DNA of 64,000 nt from an uncultured Ruminiclostridium sp. GTDB lineage: Bacteria; Bacillota; Clostridia; Oscillospirales; Ruminococcaceae. A model generated the notes under the pieces. That model saw nothing but the letters and a program-made list of their open reading frames with translations, made no database searches and was not told the origin of the DNA. Shown here piece after piece: positions 56,123 to 64,000 of the stretch. Location: positions 41,825-105,824 of the forward strand of contig CANQIB010000009.1 in the NCBI GenBank assembly GCA_947623915.1. The letters run 5' to 3'. Each line of letters starts with the position of its first letter. Positions within the stretch are counted from its first letter, which is position 1. The position numbers and the translations under genes were made by a program.

Positions 56123-57473
56123 TTACCAGACCTACGCCACGAACTTCATCCTGGAGCATCCCGTCTCGGCGGTCTTTCTCGACATGGGACTTGGCAAGAG
56201 CGTCATCACGCTGACCGCCATTTTCGACCTCTGCCTGGACAGCTTCCTCATCCGCAAAGTCCTGGTGATCGCCCCTCTGAGAGTCGCCAGAGATACATGG
56301 CCTGCCGAAATCAAAAAGTGGGATCACCTTCATGGGCTGACCTACGCGGTCGCGGTCGGCACGGAAGCTGAACGGAAAGCGGCGCTCCTGCGGAGAGCCA
56401 GCGTGTATATCATCAACCGGGAGAACGTCCAATGGCTCGTGGAGGAGAGCGGACTCCCTTTCGACTACGACATGGTGGTGGTCGATGAACTGTCCTCCTT
56501 CAAAAGCTGGCAGGCAAAGCGGTTCCGCAGCCTTCTCAAAGTCAGACCCTCCGTAAAGCGTATCGTGGGGCTGACCGGGACCCCGTCCTCCAATGGGCTG
56601 ATGGACTTATGGGCAGAGTTCCGAGTCCTCGACCTGGGCAAACGGCTCGGCCGCTACATCACCCACTACCGCAATCAGTTCTTCACCCCGGACAAGCGGA
56701 ACGGACAAGTGGTCTTTTCCTATAAGCCGCTTCCGGGCGCAGAGGAGCGAATCTATGAGGCGATCTCCGACATCACCATTTCCATGAAGGCGGTCGACCA
56801 CCTCAAAATGCCGGAGTGCGTTATCAACGAGGTCAAGGTCGCCCTCTCCGAAAAAGAGCGCAAAGCCTACGACTCCATGAAGGCCGATCTGGTGATCTCC
56901 CTCGGAGATGAGGAGATCGACGCCGGAAACGCCGCGGCTCTGGCGAACAAGCTGTCGCAGATGGCAAACGGCGCGGTCTACGGCGAGGATGGGCGGTTTT
57001 TCGCCATCCACGACCGCAAGCTGGACGCGCTGGAAGATCTCATCGAGGCGGCAAACGGGAAACCCGTGCTGGTGGCGTACTGGTTCAAGCACGACCTGGA
57101 GCGCATCCGGCAGCGGCTCCATAAACTCCACATTCCGTTCTCCATGCTGGACGATTCCGTCAGCATCGAGCGGTGGAACCGTGGGGAGCTTCCCGTGGCG
57201 CTCATCCACCCGGCGTCCGCCGGACATGGGCTGAACCTGCAGGCAGGCGGCTCCACCCTCATCTGGTTCGGGCTGACCTGGTCGCTGGAACTGTACCAGC
57301 AGACCAACGCCCGGCTCTGGCGGCAAGGCCAGACCTCCGATACCGTGGTCATCCACCACATCGTTTCGGAGGACACCATCGACGAGCGGATCATGTCCGC
57401 CCTTCGTAAAAAGGAAAAAACACAATCCGCGCTCATCGAGGCGGTCAAAGCAAATCTGGAGGTGCAGAAATGA
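56103..57473 (+). CDS. Phage SNF2/DEAD-like helicase
   Basis: FLDMGLGKSVITLTAI, VVDELSSFKSWQAKRFRSL, QQTNARLWRQGQ. Confidence 0.92.
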   Translation: MKYSPHDYQTYATNFILEHPVSAVFLDMGLGKSVITLTAIFDLCLDSFLIRKVLVIAPLRVARDTWPAEIKKWDHLHGLTYAVAVGTEAERKAALLRRASVYIINRENVQWLVEESGLPFDYDMVVVDELSSFKSWQAKRFRSLLKVRPSVKRIVGLTGTPSSNGLMDLWAEFRVLDLGKRLGRYITHYRNQFFTPDKRNGQVVFSYKPLPGAEERIYEAISDITISMKAVDHLKMPECVINEVKVALSEKERKAYDSMKADLVISLGDEEIDAGNAAALANKLSQMANGAVYGEDGRFFAIHDRKLDALEDLIEAANGKPVLVAYWFKHDLERIRQRLHKLHIPFSMLDDSVSIERWNRGELPVALIHPASAGHGLNLQAGGSTLIWFGLTWSLELYQQTNARLWRQGQTSDTVVIHHIVSEDTIDERIMSALRKKEKTQSALIEAVKANLEVQK

Positions 57474-57886
57474 CAGCGAAAGAATATCTCGGTCAGGCAT
57501 ACCGCCTTGACCAGCGCATCAACAGCAAGATCGAACAGGTGGCGTCGCTGAACGAACTCGCCACCAAATGCACATCATCCCTCACCGGGATGCCGCGCAA
57601 CCCCAACCACGCTACCTCCCGTATGGCGGATGTGGTGGCGAAAATCATCGACCTGCAGGCGGAGATCAACCGCGACATCGACACGCTGGTGGATTTGAAG
57701 CGTGAGATCGTCTCCGTCATCAAGGGCATCGAGAACCTCGAATACCAGACCCTTTTGGAAAAGCGGTATCTGTGTTTCCTGCCCTGGGAGCAGATCGCCG
57801 TGGACATGAACTACGGTATCGACAACGTGTTCAAACTCCATAAAAAGGCGCTGGCGCAGGTGGTCGTCCCGGCAGCTTTACAGTAA
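57470..57886 (+). CDS. DUF1492-like phage regulator
   Basis: LEYQTLLEKRYLCFLPWEQIAVDMNYGIDNVFKLHKKALAQV; coiled N-terminus; 4-nt overlap with helicase. Confidence 0.8.
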   Translation: MTAKEYLGQAYRLDQRINSKIEQVASLNELATKCTSSLTGMPRNPNHATSRMADVVAKIIDLQAEINRDIDTLVDLKREIVSVIKGIENLEYQTLLEKRYLCFLPWEQIAVDMNYGIDNVFKLHKKALAQVVVPAALQ

Positions 57887-57947
57887 CGTCCATTGAATTA
57901 CACACGCCCCTTCTGGTATCATTATAATTGCCAAGAGCATAGGGCGA

Positions 57948-57985
57948 AGCCTTCACGGGAGCAATCCTGTGAGGGCTTTTCTTTT
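57948..57985 (+). terminator. Terminator-like hairpin
   Basis: AGCCTTCACGGGAGCAATCCTGTGAGGGCT followed by TTTCTTTT. Confidence 0.6.
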
Positions 57986-58005
57986 GCCCGGAAGGAGGTG
58001 TGACG

Positions 58006-58365
58006 ATGCCAAGGAAACCGAAACGTCCCTGCTCTTACCCCGGCTGTCCCAGGCTGACCGACGGACGGTACTGCGAGGAACACGCCAAGCTGGAAGCCAA
58101 ACGCTACGAGAAGTACGACCGCGACCCGGCTGTACGCCGTCGCTACGGCAGAGCGTGGAAACGCATCCGCGACCGCTATATCTCGGCGCATCCTCTGTGC
58201 GAGGAATGCTTGAAGGCCGGGCGGATGACTCCCGCAGAGGAAGTCCATCACAAGCTGCCGCTCTCCCAGGGAGGGACACACGCGGAGTCCAATCTGATGG
58301 CTCTTTGCAAACCGTGCCACTCTCGGATCACCGCGGAGATGGGCGACCGCTGGCACGACCGCTGA
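58006..58365 (+). CDS. Phage HNH endonuclease
   Basis: HPLCEECLKAGRMTPAEEVHHKLPLSQGGTHAESNLMALCKPCHSRITAE. Confidence 0.93.
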   Translation: MPRKPKRPCSYPGCPRLTDGRYCEEHAKLEAKRYEKYDRDPAVRRRYGRAWKRIRDRYISAHPLCEECLKAGRMTPAEEVHHKLPLSQGGTHAESNLMALCKPCHSRITAEMGDRWHDR

Positions 58366-58486
58366 CCGGGAGGGGCGGTCAAAATCTCTGTGACCTTTTC
58401 GCCGGGCAACGGGCGTGGGGTCTCGCGTGAAAAATCGCGCTTTCAAACGGGGTATTTACCCCAATCTCAGAACAGGAGGTGAAACT

Positions 58487-59041
58487 GTGGCAAAAGACGG
58501 TACGAACAGGGGCGGCGCACGAGTCGGCGCCGGCGCGAAAAAGAAACCCCTGGCGGATAAAATCGCGGACGGCAATCCCGGCAGACGGAAGTTGACTGTC
58601 ATCGACTTTGAAAACACAGCCGATTTAGAAGGTCAGCCCATGCCGAAGCCATCCGCCATGCTCTCCGCCACGCAGAAGGACGGCAAGACGCTGGTCGCCG
58701 CCGAAATCTACGAGTCCACCTGGAAGTGGCTGGCGGAGCGCGGCTGTGCGTCGCTGGTCTCGCCCCAGCTGCTGGAGCGGTATGCCATGAGCGTGGCGCG
58801 CTGGATTCAGTGCGAGGAGGCGGTCACCGAATACGGCTTCCTCGCCAAGCACCCCACCACGGGCAACGCCATCCAAAGTCCTTATGTGGCGATGAGCCAG
58901 AACTTTATGTCGCAGACGAACCGCCTGTGGATGGAAATCTACCAGATCGTCAAGGAGAACTGCTCCAGCGAATACGGCGGAGCGACACCCCAGGACGATG
59001 TGATGGAACGTCTGCTTCAGGCCCGCAAGGGCAAATCTTAA
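58487..59041 (+). CDS. Phage terminase small subunit, P27 family
   Basis: GTG start after AGGAGGTG; GGARVGAGAKKKPLADKIADGNPGRRKLTVIDF; downstream of HNH gene. Confidence 0.8.
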   Translation: MAKDGTNRGGARVGAGAKKKPLADKIADGNPGRRKLTVIDFENTADLEGQPMPKPSAMLSATQKDGKTLVAAEIYESTWKWLAERGCASLVSPQLLERYAMSVARWIQCEEAVTEYGFLAKHPTTGNAIQSPYVAMSQNFMSQTNRLWMEIYQIVKENCSSEYGGATPQDDVMERLLQARKGKS

Positions 59042-59058
59042 GAAATGGAGACTGACCT

Positions 59059-60228
59059 ATGAGTAAACAATATCTGACCGCGGAGAGCGTGTGCGCCGGA
59101 CACCCGGACAAGCTCTGCGACTTCATCGCCGACAGCATCCTCGATGCCTGCCTGCGGAAAGACCGTTCGTCCCGTGTGGCCTGCGAGGTCATGGCGACCG
59201 GTCATAAGATCATCGTGGCCGGCGAGATCACCTGCGCCAAGCGCGTGGACATCCGCTTTGTCGTGCGGGAAGCTCTGCGCGACATCGGCTACAACCCCTA
59301 TGCGTTTCTGATTTATGTGTATGTGCATAAGCAGAGCGCGGATATCGCGGACGGCGTGGACCGTGCGCTGGAATCCCGGAGCGGCGACACCACGCAGTAT
59401 TCCATGCTGGGAGCCGGCGACCAGGGTACCGTCTACGGCTACGCCACCGACGAGACCCGCGAGTACCTTCCGCTCCCGCTCGTCCTGGCGCACGGCATCT
59501 GCAAGCGTGTGGATTCCGTCCGCAGGGATAATGTCATCAAGGGCATCAAGCCGGACGGCAAGGCCCAGGTCACCATCGAATACGAGGACGGCAAACCGAA
59601 GCGCGTGGCAAGCATCGTGGTTTCGGTGCAGCACAGCGCCGACAAGGATATGAATACGCTCCGCAGCGAACTCATCTCCGAGGTGCTGCATCCCGTGTTC
59701 AAGGACTTCCCGTTTGATGGGGATACGGAGATCCTCGTCAATCCGAGCGGTCGATTCGTCAAGGGCGGTCCCGCTGCCGACACCGGGCTGACCGGCAGAA
59801 AGCTGATGGTGGACACCTACGGCGGTCTTGCCGCGCACGGCGGAGGTGCTTTCTCCGGCAAGGACCCCACGAAGGTGGATCGGAGCGGCGCTTACATGGC
59901 GCGTTACATTGCGAAGAACCTGGTCTGGAGCGGTCTCGCCAAGAGGTGCGAGGTCGCTCTTTCTTATGCCATCGGCAAGGCGGACCCGGTCGCGGTGTCC
60001 GTGAACAGCTTTGGCACCAGCGAATACTCCGACGAGCGGCTCTGCGATGCCGTGAAAAAGGTGTTCTGCCTGCGTCCCGCCGCCATCATCGACCAGCTTC
60101 GGCTGCGCTCCGCCATCTATGCGGACACCGCCGCCTACGGTCATTTCAACTCTGTGCTGTTCCCCTGGGAGAGCGGCACCGACAGGTACAAGGAACTGAG
60201 AAAGGCGGTGGCGGAGTATGACGATTGA
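59059..60228 (+). CDS. metK: Phage-type S-adenosylmethionine synthetase
   Basis: SKQYLTAESVCAGHPDKLCDFIADSILDACLRKD...NPSGRFVKGGPAADTGLTGRKLMVDTYGG. Confidence 0.92.
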   Translation: MSKQYLTAESVCAGHPDKLCDFIADSILDACLRKDRSSRVACEVMATGHKIIVAGEITCAKRVDIRFVVREALRDIGYNPYAFLIYVYVHKQSADIADGVDRALESRSGDTTQYSMLGAGDQGTVYGYATDETREYLPLPLVLAHGICKRVDSVRRDNVIKGIKPDGKAQVTIEYEDGKPKRVASIVVSVQHSADKDMNTLRSELISEVLHPVFKDFPFDGDTEILVNPSGRFVKGGPAADTGLTGRKLMVDTYGGLAAHGGGAFSGKDPTKVDRSGAYMARYIAKNLVWSGLAKRCEVALSYAIGKADPVAVSVNSFGTSEYSDERLCDAVKKVFCLRPAAIIDQLRLRSAIYADTAAYGHFNSVLFPWESGTDRYKELRKAVAEYDD

Positions 60229-61453
60229 AACCATCAAGGTCGAGCGGCTCCTTCCCGCCGACTACAATCCCCGCAAGGACCTCAAGCCTGGGGACGCCGA
60301 GTATGAGAAGCTCAAACGCTCCATCGAGCAGTTCGGCTATGTGGAGCCGGTCATCTGGAATAAGACCACCGGGCGCGTGGTCGGCGGACACCAGCGGCTG
60401 AAGGTGCTGCTGGATATGGGCATCACCGAAGTCGAGTGCGTGGTCGTGGAGATGGACGAGGAGAAAGAAAAGGCTCTCAACATCGCCCTCAACAAAATCT
60501 CCGGCGAATGGGACAAGGACAAGCTGGCTCTGCTGATCTCCGACCTGCAGGGTACGGACTTCGATGTGTCCCTCACCGGCTTTGAACCCGCCGAGATCGA
60601 CGCGCTGTTCAAGGATACCCTCAAGGACGGCGTCAAGGAGGACGACTTCGATGTGGACGCCGAACTCCAGAAGCCGACCGTCACCCGGCTGGGCGATGTG
60701 TGGACGCTGGGACGGCACCGCCTGGTCTGCGGCGACAGCACCAAGGCCGAGACCTTCGACCTGCTCATGGCTGGAAAGAAGGCGAACCTCGTCGTGACCG
60801 ATCCGCCCTACAACGTGAACTACGAGGGCAGCGCCGGGAAAATCAAGAACGACAACATGGCGGACGAGGCGTTTTACAACTTCCTCCTCGCCGCTTTCAA
60901 GAACACCGAGGCGGTGATGGCGGATGACGCCAGCATCTATGTGTTCCATGCGGACACCGAGGGGCTGAACTTCCGCCGCGCCTTTGCCGACGCCGGATTC
61001 TATCTCTCCGGGACGTGTATCTGGAAGAAACAGTCGCTGGTGCTGGGACGCTCTCCGTACCAGTGGCAGCACGAGCCTGTGCTGTTCGGCTGGAAGAAGA
61101 AAGGCAAGCACCAGTGGTACACGGGCCGGAAAGAGTCCACCATTTGGGAGTTCGACAAGCCCAAGAAGAACGGCGACCATCCGACCATGAAGCCGATCCC
61201 GCTCCTGGCGTATCCCATCATGAACTCCTCCATGAGCAACACCCTGGTGCTGGACCCCTTCGGCGGTTCCGGCTCCACCCTCATTGCCTGTGAGCAGACC
61301 GACCGCTCCTGCTTCACCATCGAACTGGACGAAAAGTTCTGCGATGTTATCGTGAAGCGGTACATCGAGCAGACCGGCTCGGACGCGGAGGTTTCCGTCC
61401 AGCGGGACGGGCTGACCTATGCCTATGCGGAGGTATCCGCAGATGGAGAATAA
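60218..61453 (+). CDS. ParB-like N-terminal domain fused to DNA (adenine/N4-cytosine) methyltransferase
   Basis: ParB-like LLPADYNPRKDLKPGDAEYEKLKRSIEQFGYVEPVIWNKTTGRVVGGHQRLKVL; DPPYNVNY; DPFGGSGSTLIACEQ. Confidence 0.93.
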   Translation: MTIETIKVERLLPADYNPRKDLKPGDAEYEKLKRSIEQFGYVEPVIWNKTTGRVVGGHQRLKVLLDMGITEVECVVVEMDEEKEKALNIALNKISGEWDKDKLALLISDLQGTDFDVSLTGFEPAEIDALFKDTLKDGVKEDDFDVDAELQKPTVTRLGDVWTLGRHRLVCGDSTKAETFDLLMAGKKANLVVTDPPYNVNYEGSAGKIKNDNMADEAFYNFLLAAFKNTEAVMADDASIYVFHADTEGLNFRRAFADAGFYLSGTCIWKKQSLVLGRSPYQWQHEPVLFGWKKKGKHQWYTGRKESTIWEFDKPKKNGDHPTMKPIPLLAYPIMNSSMSNTLVLDPFGGSGSTLIACEQTDRSCFTIELDEKFCDVIVKRYIEQTGSDAEVSVQRDGLTYAYAEVSADGE

Positions 61454-63176
61454 GACTTTGACCCTCGGTAGCCTGTTTGACGGCTCCGGGGGATTTCCTT
61501 TGGGCGGACTCCTTTGCGGCGTCACCCCGGTTTGGGCTTCGGAGATCGAGCCGTTTCCCATCCGGGTAACCACAAAGCGCCTGCCCTCCATGAAGCATTA
61601 CGGCGATATCTCCGCTATGGATGGCGGCAGGATCGAACCCGTGGACATCATCACCTTCGGCTCACCGTGTACCAACATGAGCATTGCGGGAAAGCGTGAA
61701 GGGCTGGAGGGCAACCAGTCGGTACTTTTCTATCAAGCCATCCGTATCATCAAAGAAATGAGGTGTGCCACCAATGGCAGATACCCAAGATTTATATGCT
61801 GGGAGAATGTGCCTGGGGCCTTCTCCTCGAACAAGGGCGCGGACTTCAAGGCCGTCCTCGACGCGGTCATCGGCATCGTTGAGCCGGACGCCCAGGTGCC
61901 TATGCCTGAGAAAAACCTCTGGCCCTACGCCGACATCTACATGGGTGACGGATGGAGCGTTGCGTACAGAACTCTCGATGCACAATATTGGGGCGTCCCC
62001 CAGCGAAGAAAGCGCATCTTCCTTGTCGCAGATTTTGCAGCCAGATGTGCCGGACGGATACTCTTTGAGTCCGAGGGCCTGTCGCGGTATTCTGCTGAGA
62101 GCTTCCGTGCGTGGCAAAGAGCTGCCGGAAATTCTGCGGCTTGCGCTGGAGCGGCAGGCGGCATCTGCCTGAACGACCAGGGCGGCATCCGCATGGAGGT
62201 CTCTCGTGAAGTCGCGGGAACCCTCCGCGCCGAGACACACGGGCATCCTCCGTGCATCGTGGATGCCGCCGGCTTCAATACCGAGCATTCTGCGGAGAGC
62301 CGCTCCATCGGCTACGAAGAGGAGCGGTCGCCCACCATCCGTGCGGGCAAGGTACCCGCGGCGGTCTACGAGAACCATAGCCATGACACCAGATACACCG
62401 GCCCGGTAGACGTGGCCCCGACCGTGTCCTCCACCTATGGAACCGGCGGGAATAACCAGCCCTTTGTGGTAGGTGAAGCAATCCCCAAGACGCTGAAGAT
62501 ACGCTCCGGCTGCGAGGGCGGCGGGAAGGGCGCGCTCATCCAGGAGGACAAATCCGCGACCCTCTCCTGCAACAATGACCAGACGCTGTTCGTGCCGAAA
62601 GCCTACGGCATCTGTTCCAAGACATCCTATGCCATGCTCTCGGACAACCCCCACAGCGGTGTGTATGAGGCCGACACCTCTCGGACCCTTGATGCCAACG
62701 GCGGGAACCCCGGCTGCAACCAGGGCGGGATCGCCGTAGTGGAGAAAGCCGGGGACGATGCGGTGTACGCCATGACCACCGGCTATTATACTCAGGTGGA
62801 GAAGGAAACCTCGCCCACCCTCACGGCAAGGGACTATAAGGACCCGACCACCATCAACTGCGGATACACCGTGAGAAGGCTTACCCCTACCGAATGCGCC
62901 AGACTCCAAGGCTTCCCGGACTGGTGGTGTTCCGGCCTGGAAACGCCGGAACCTACGATGGACGATCTCCGCTACTGGTATGGTGTTTTTGAAACCCACC
63001 GCCGGATCACCGGCTCCTCGTCCAAGCCCAAGTCTCTCAAGCAGATCGCCAGATGGCTGAAGGACCCGCACAGCGATGCGGCGGAATATAAGATGTGGGG
63101 CAATGGCGTGGCCCTGCCGTGCGTCTTTTTCGTTCTGGCCGGTATCGTCTACTATGCACAGCTTGGCGCACAGTAA
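61443..63176 (+). CDS. DNA (cytosine-5) methyltransferase
   Basis: LFDGSGGFPLGG, FGSPCTNMSIAGKREG (catalytic PC), CWENVPGAF, TECARLQGFPDWW. Confidence 0.93.
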   Translation: MENKTLTLGSLFDGSGGFPLGGLLCGVTPVWASEIEPFPIRVTTKRLPSMKHYGDISAMDGGRIEPVDIITFGSPCTNMSIAGKREGLEGNQSVLFYQAIRIIKEMRCATNGRYPRFICWENVPGAFSSNKGADFKAVLDAVIGIVEPDAQVPMPEKNLWPYADIYMGDGWSVAYRTLDAQYWGVPQRRKRIFLVADFAARCAGRILFESEGLSRYSAESFRAWQRAAGNSAACAGAAGGICLNDQGGIRMEVSREVAGTLRAETHGHPPCIVDAAGFNTEHSAESRSIGYEEERSPTIRAGKVPAAVYENHSHDTRYTGPVDVAPTVSSTYGTGGNNQPFVVGEAIPKTLKIRSGCEGGGKGALIQEDKSATLSCNNDQTLFVPKAYGICSKTSYAMLSDNPHSGVYEADTSRTLDANGGNPGCNQGGIAVVEKAGDDAVYAMTTGYYTQVEKETSPTLTARDYKDPTTINCGYTVRRLTPTECARLQGFPDWWCSGLETPEPTMDDLRYWYGVFETHRRITGSSSKPKSLKQIARWLKDPHSDAAEYKMWGNGVALPCVFFVLAGIVYYAQLGAQ

Positions 63177-63263
63177 TTTGGTAGGTTTATCACATCAAAT
63201 TAACTTGCTATTTCCGGGCTTCAGAGTGATTAATGTGATACCGAAAACAAAGGAGGTACCACA

Positions 63264-64000
63264 ATGAACACCAACACTTTTTACCTGGACTACAACGTGA
63301 CCGGGGCCGAGCGCAAGCGGCTGGTCAAGGCCATCAGCGACTTCACGGGAGCGGATGCCAAGTACCTGGGCGCCCCCACCTTCTCCTACATGGTGGACTA
63401 CTTCACCATCGACCGCAACGGTGTGGTTTCCTTCGATGACCGCGCCGACAGCGAGGAAATCGAGAGCCTGATCGACACCCTGGTCAACGAGGGCTTCGTT
63501 TCCCAGGTTTCCGACCTCGGTTGCCGGGATGAGGACGAGGAGCCTGCCGCAGAGCCGGTCGAGCCGGAGGTCGATGGGGACGCCGCGGAGAGCGAGACCC
63601 TGGGCCTTACGGTTCGCATCCCGCTGGAGCGGGTGGCGGTGGGCAACCTCACCAACCTCCTGCAAGCCAAGGGCAACCTGATCCGCAGCGCCCTGGGCAT
63701 TGACAGCCTGCCGATTGAGGTAGGGCCGGATGCGGTCGCTTTCCCCTGGTTCCGCGCCCTGCCGGAGCCGGACGAGGTCAAGGCATACACCCACCTCATC
63801 GCCGCCCTCTGCGAGATGAGCAAGAACCAGAAGCGCATCACCGCCACCGAGAAAGAGGTGGACAACGAGAAATACGCATTCCGCTGTTTCCTCCTCCGCC
63901 TGGGCTTCATCGGAGCCGAGTATAAGACCGAGCGGAAGATCCTGCTCCGGAACCTCTCCGGCTCCTCCGCTTTCAAGAGCGGTCACAAAGGAGGTGCTGA
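63264..64000 (+). CDS. Phage 'virulence-protein'-like hypothetical, truncated by window end
   Basis: RBS AAAGGAGGT; MNTNTFYLDYNVTGAERKRLVKAISDFTGADAKYLGAPTFSYMVDYFTIDRNGVVSFDD, open to base 64000; missing from the ORF track because no stop is reached. Confidence 0.8.
   Translation, partial: MNTNTFYLDYNVTGAERKRLVKAISDFTGADAKYLGAPTFSYMVDYFTIDRNGVVSFDDRADSEEIESLIDTLVNEGFVSQVSDLGCRDEDEEPAAEPVEPEVDGDAAESETLGLTVRIPLERVAVGNLTNLLQAKGNLIRSALGIDSLPIEVGPDAVAFPWFRALPEPDEVKAYTHLIAALCEMSKNQKRITATEKEVDNEKYAFRCFLLRLGFIGAEYKTERKILLRNLSGSSAFKSGHKGGA

Noticed and set aside
59038-60237. 399-aa minus-strand ORF
   Set aside because: Antisense shadow of metK.
60146-61591. 481-aa minus-strand ORF
   Set aside because: Antisense to the ParB-methyltransferase gene; no motifs.
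61662-63071. 469-aa minus-strand ORF
   Set aside because: Antisense to the cytosine methyltransferase.
63195-63986. 263-aa minus-strand ORF
   Set aside because: Antisense to a better-supported plus-strand phage CDS with a strong RBS that runs off the window.
1-64000. CRISPR array, rRNA or tRNA genes
   Set aside because: No regularly spaced repeat-spacer pattern and no rRNA or tRNA cloverleaf sequence recognised by eye; tRNAscan/CRISPR tools would be needed for certainty.

Overview
Chromosomal segment of a Firmicute, probably Clostridia/Oscillospirales-like (inferred from gene content). No database search was possible; all calls come from reading translations and motifs. (1) 1-14.7 kb: core-type genes (SNF-family symporter, beta-carbonic anhydrase, GNAT), two tandem ~1060-aa paralogous lipoproteins, a clostripain-like protease, HAD, XRE regulator and DUF402-like protein. 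(2) 14.9-23.0 kb: a five-gene operon (SWIM Zn-finger, HEAT-like, MoxR AAA+ ATPase, DUF5682-like, VWA) resembling E. coli yehL/M/P/Q. (3) 24-34 kb: mosaic accessory region with repeated remnants of an RlmD/TrmA-type C-terminal coding sequence, a tyrosine recombinase directly followed by a perfect 19-bp inverted repeat enclosing a ~252-bp putative invertible promoter segment, and a four-gene membrane zinc-ribbon operon downstream. (4) 32.7-47.5 kb: minus-strand defence island: Nudix, SRA-like reader, 5'-truncated HsdM-HsdS-like fusion with a 9-G tract between its two recognition-domain halves, Hachiman (hamB/hamA), type I R-M (hsdR/S/M), HTH, and a protein with an NBR1-like Ig (FW) domain. (5) 48-64 kb: GC-rich prophage replication/packaging module with DUF2800, DUF2815, PolA, VapE, VRR-NUC, helicase, HNH, TerS, MetK and two DNA methyltransferases. 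The strongest candidate for a new system is the recombinase, inverted repeats and zinc-ribbon operon at 26.9-32.3 kb.
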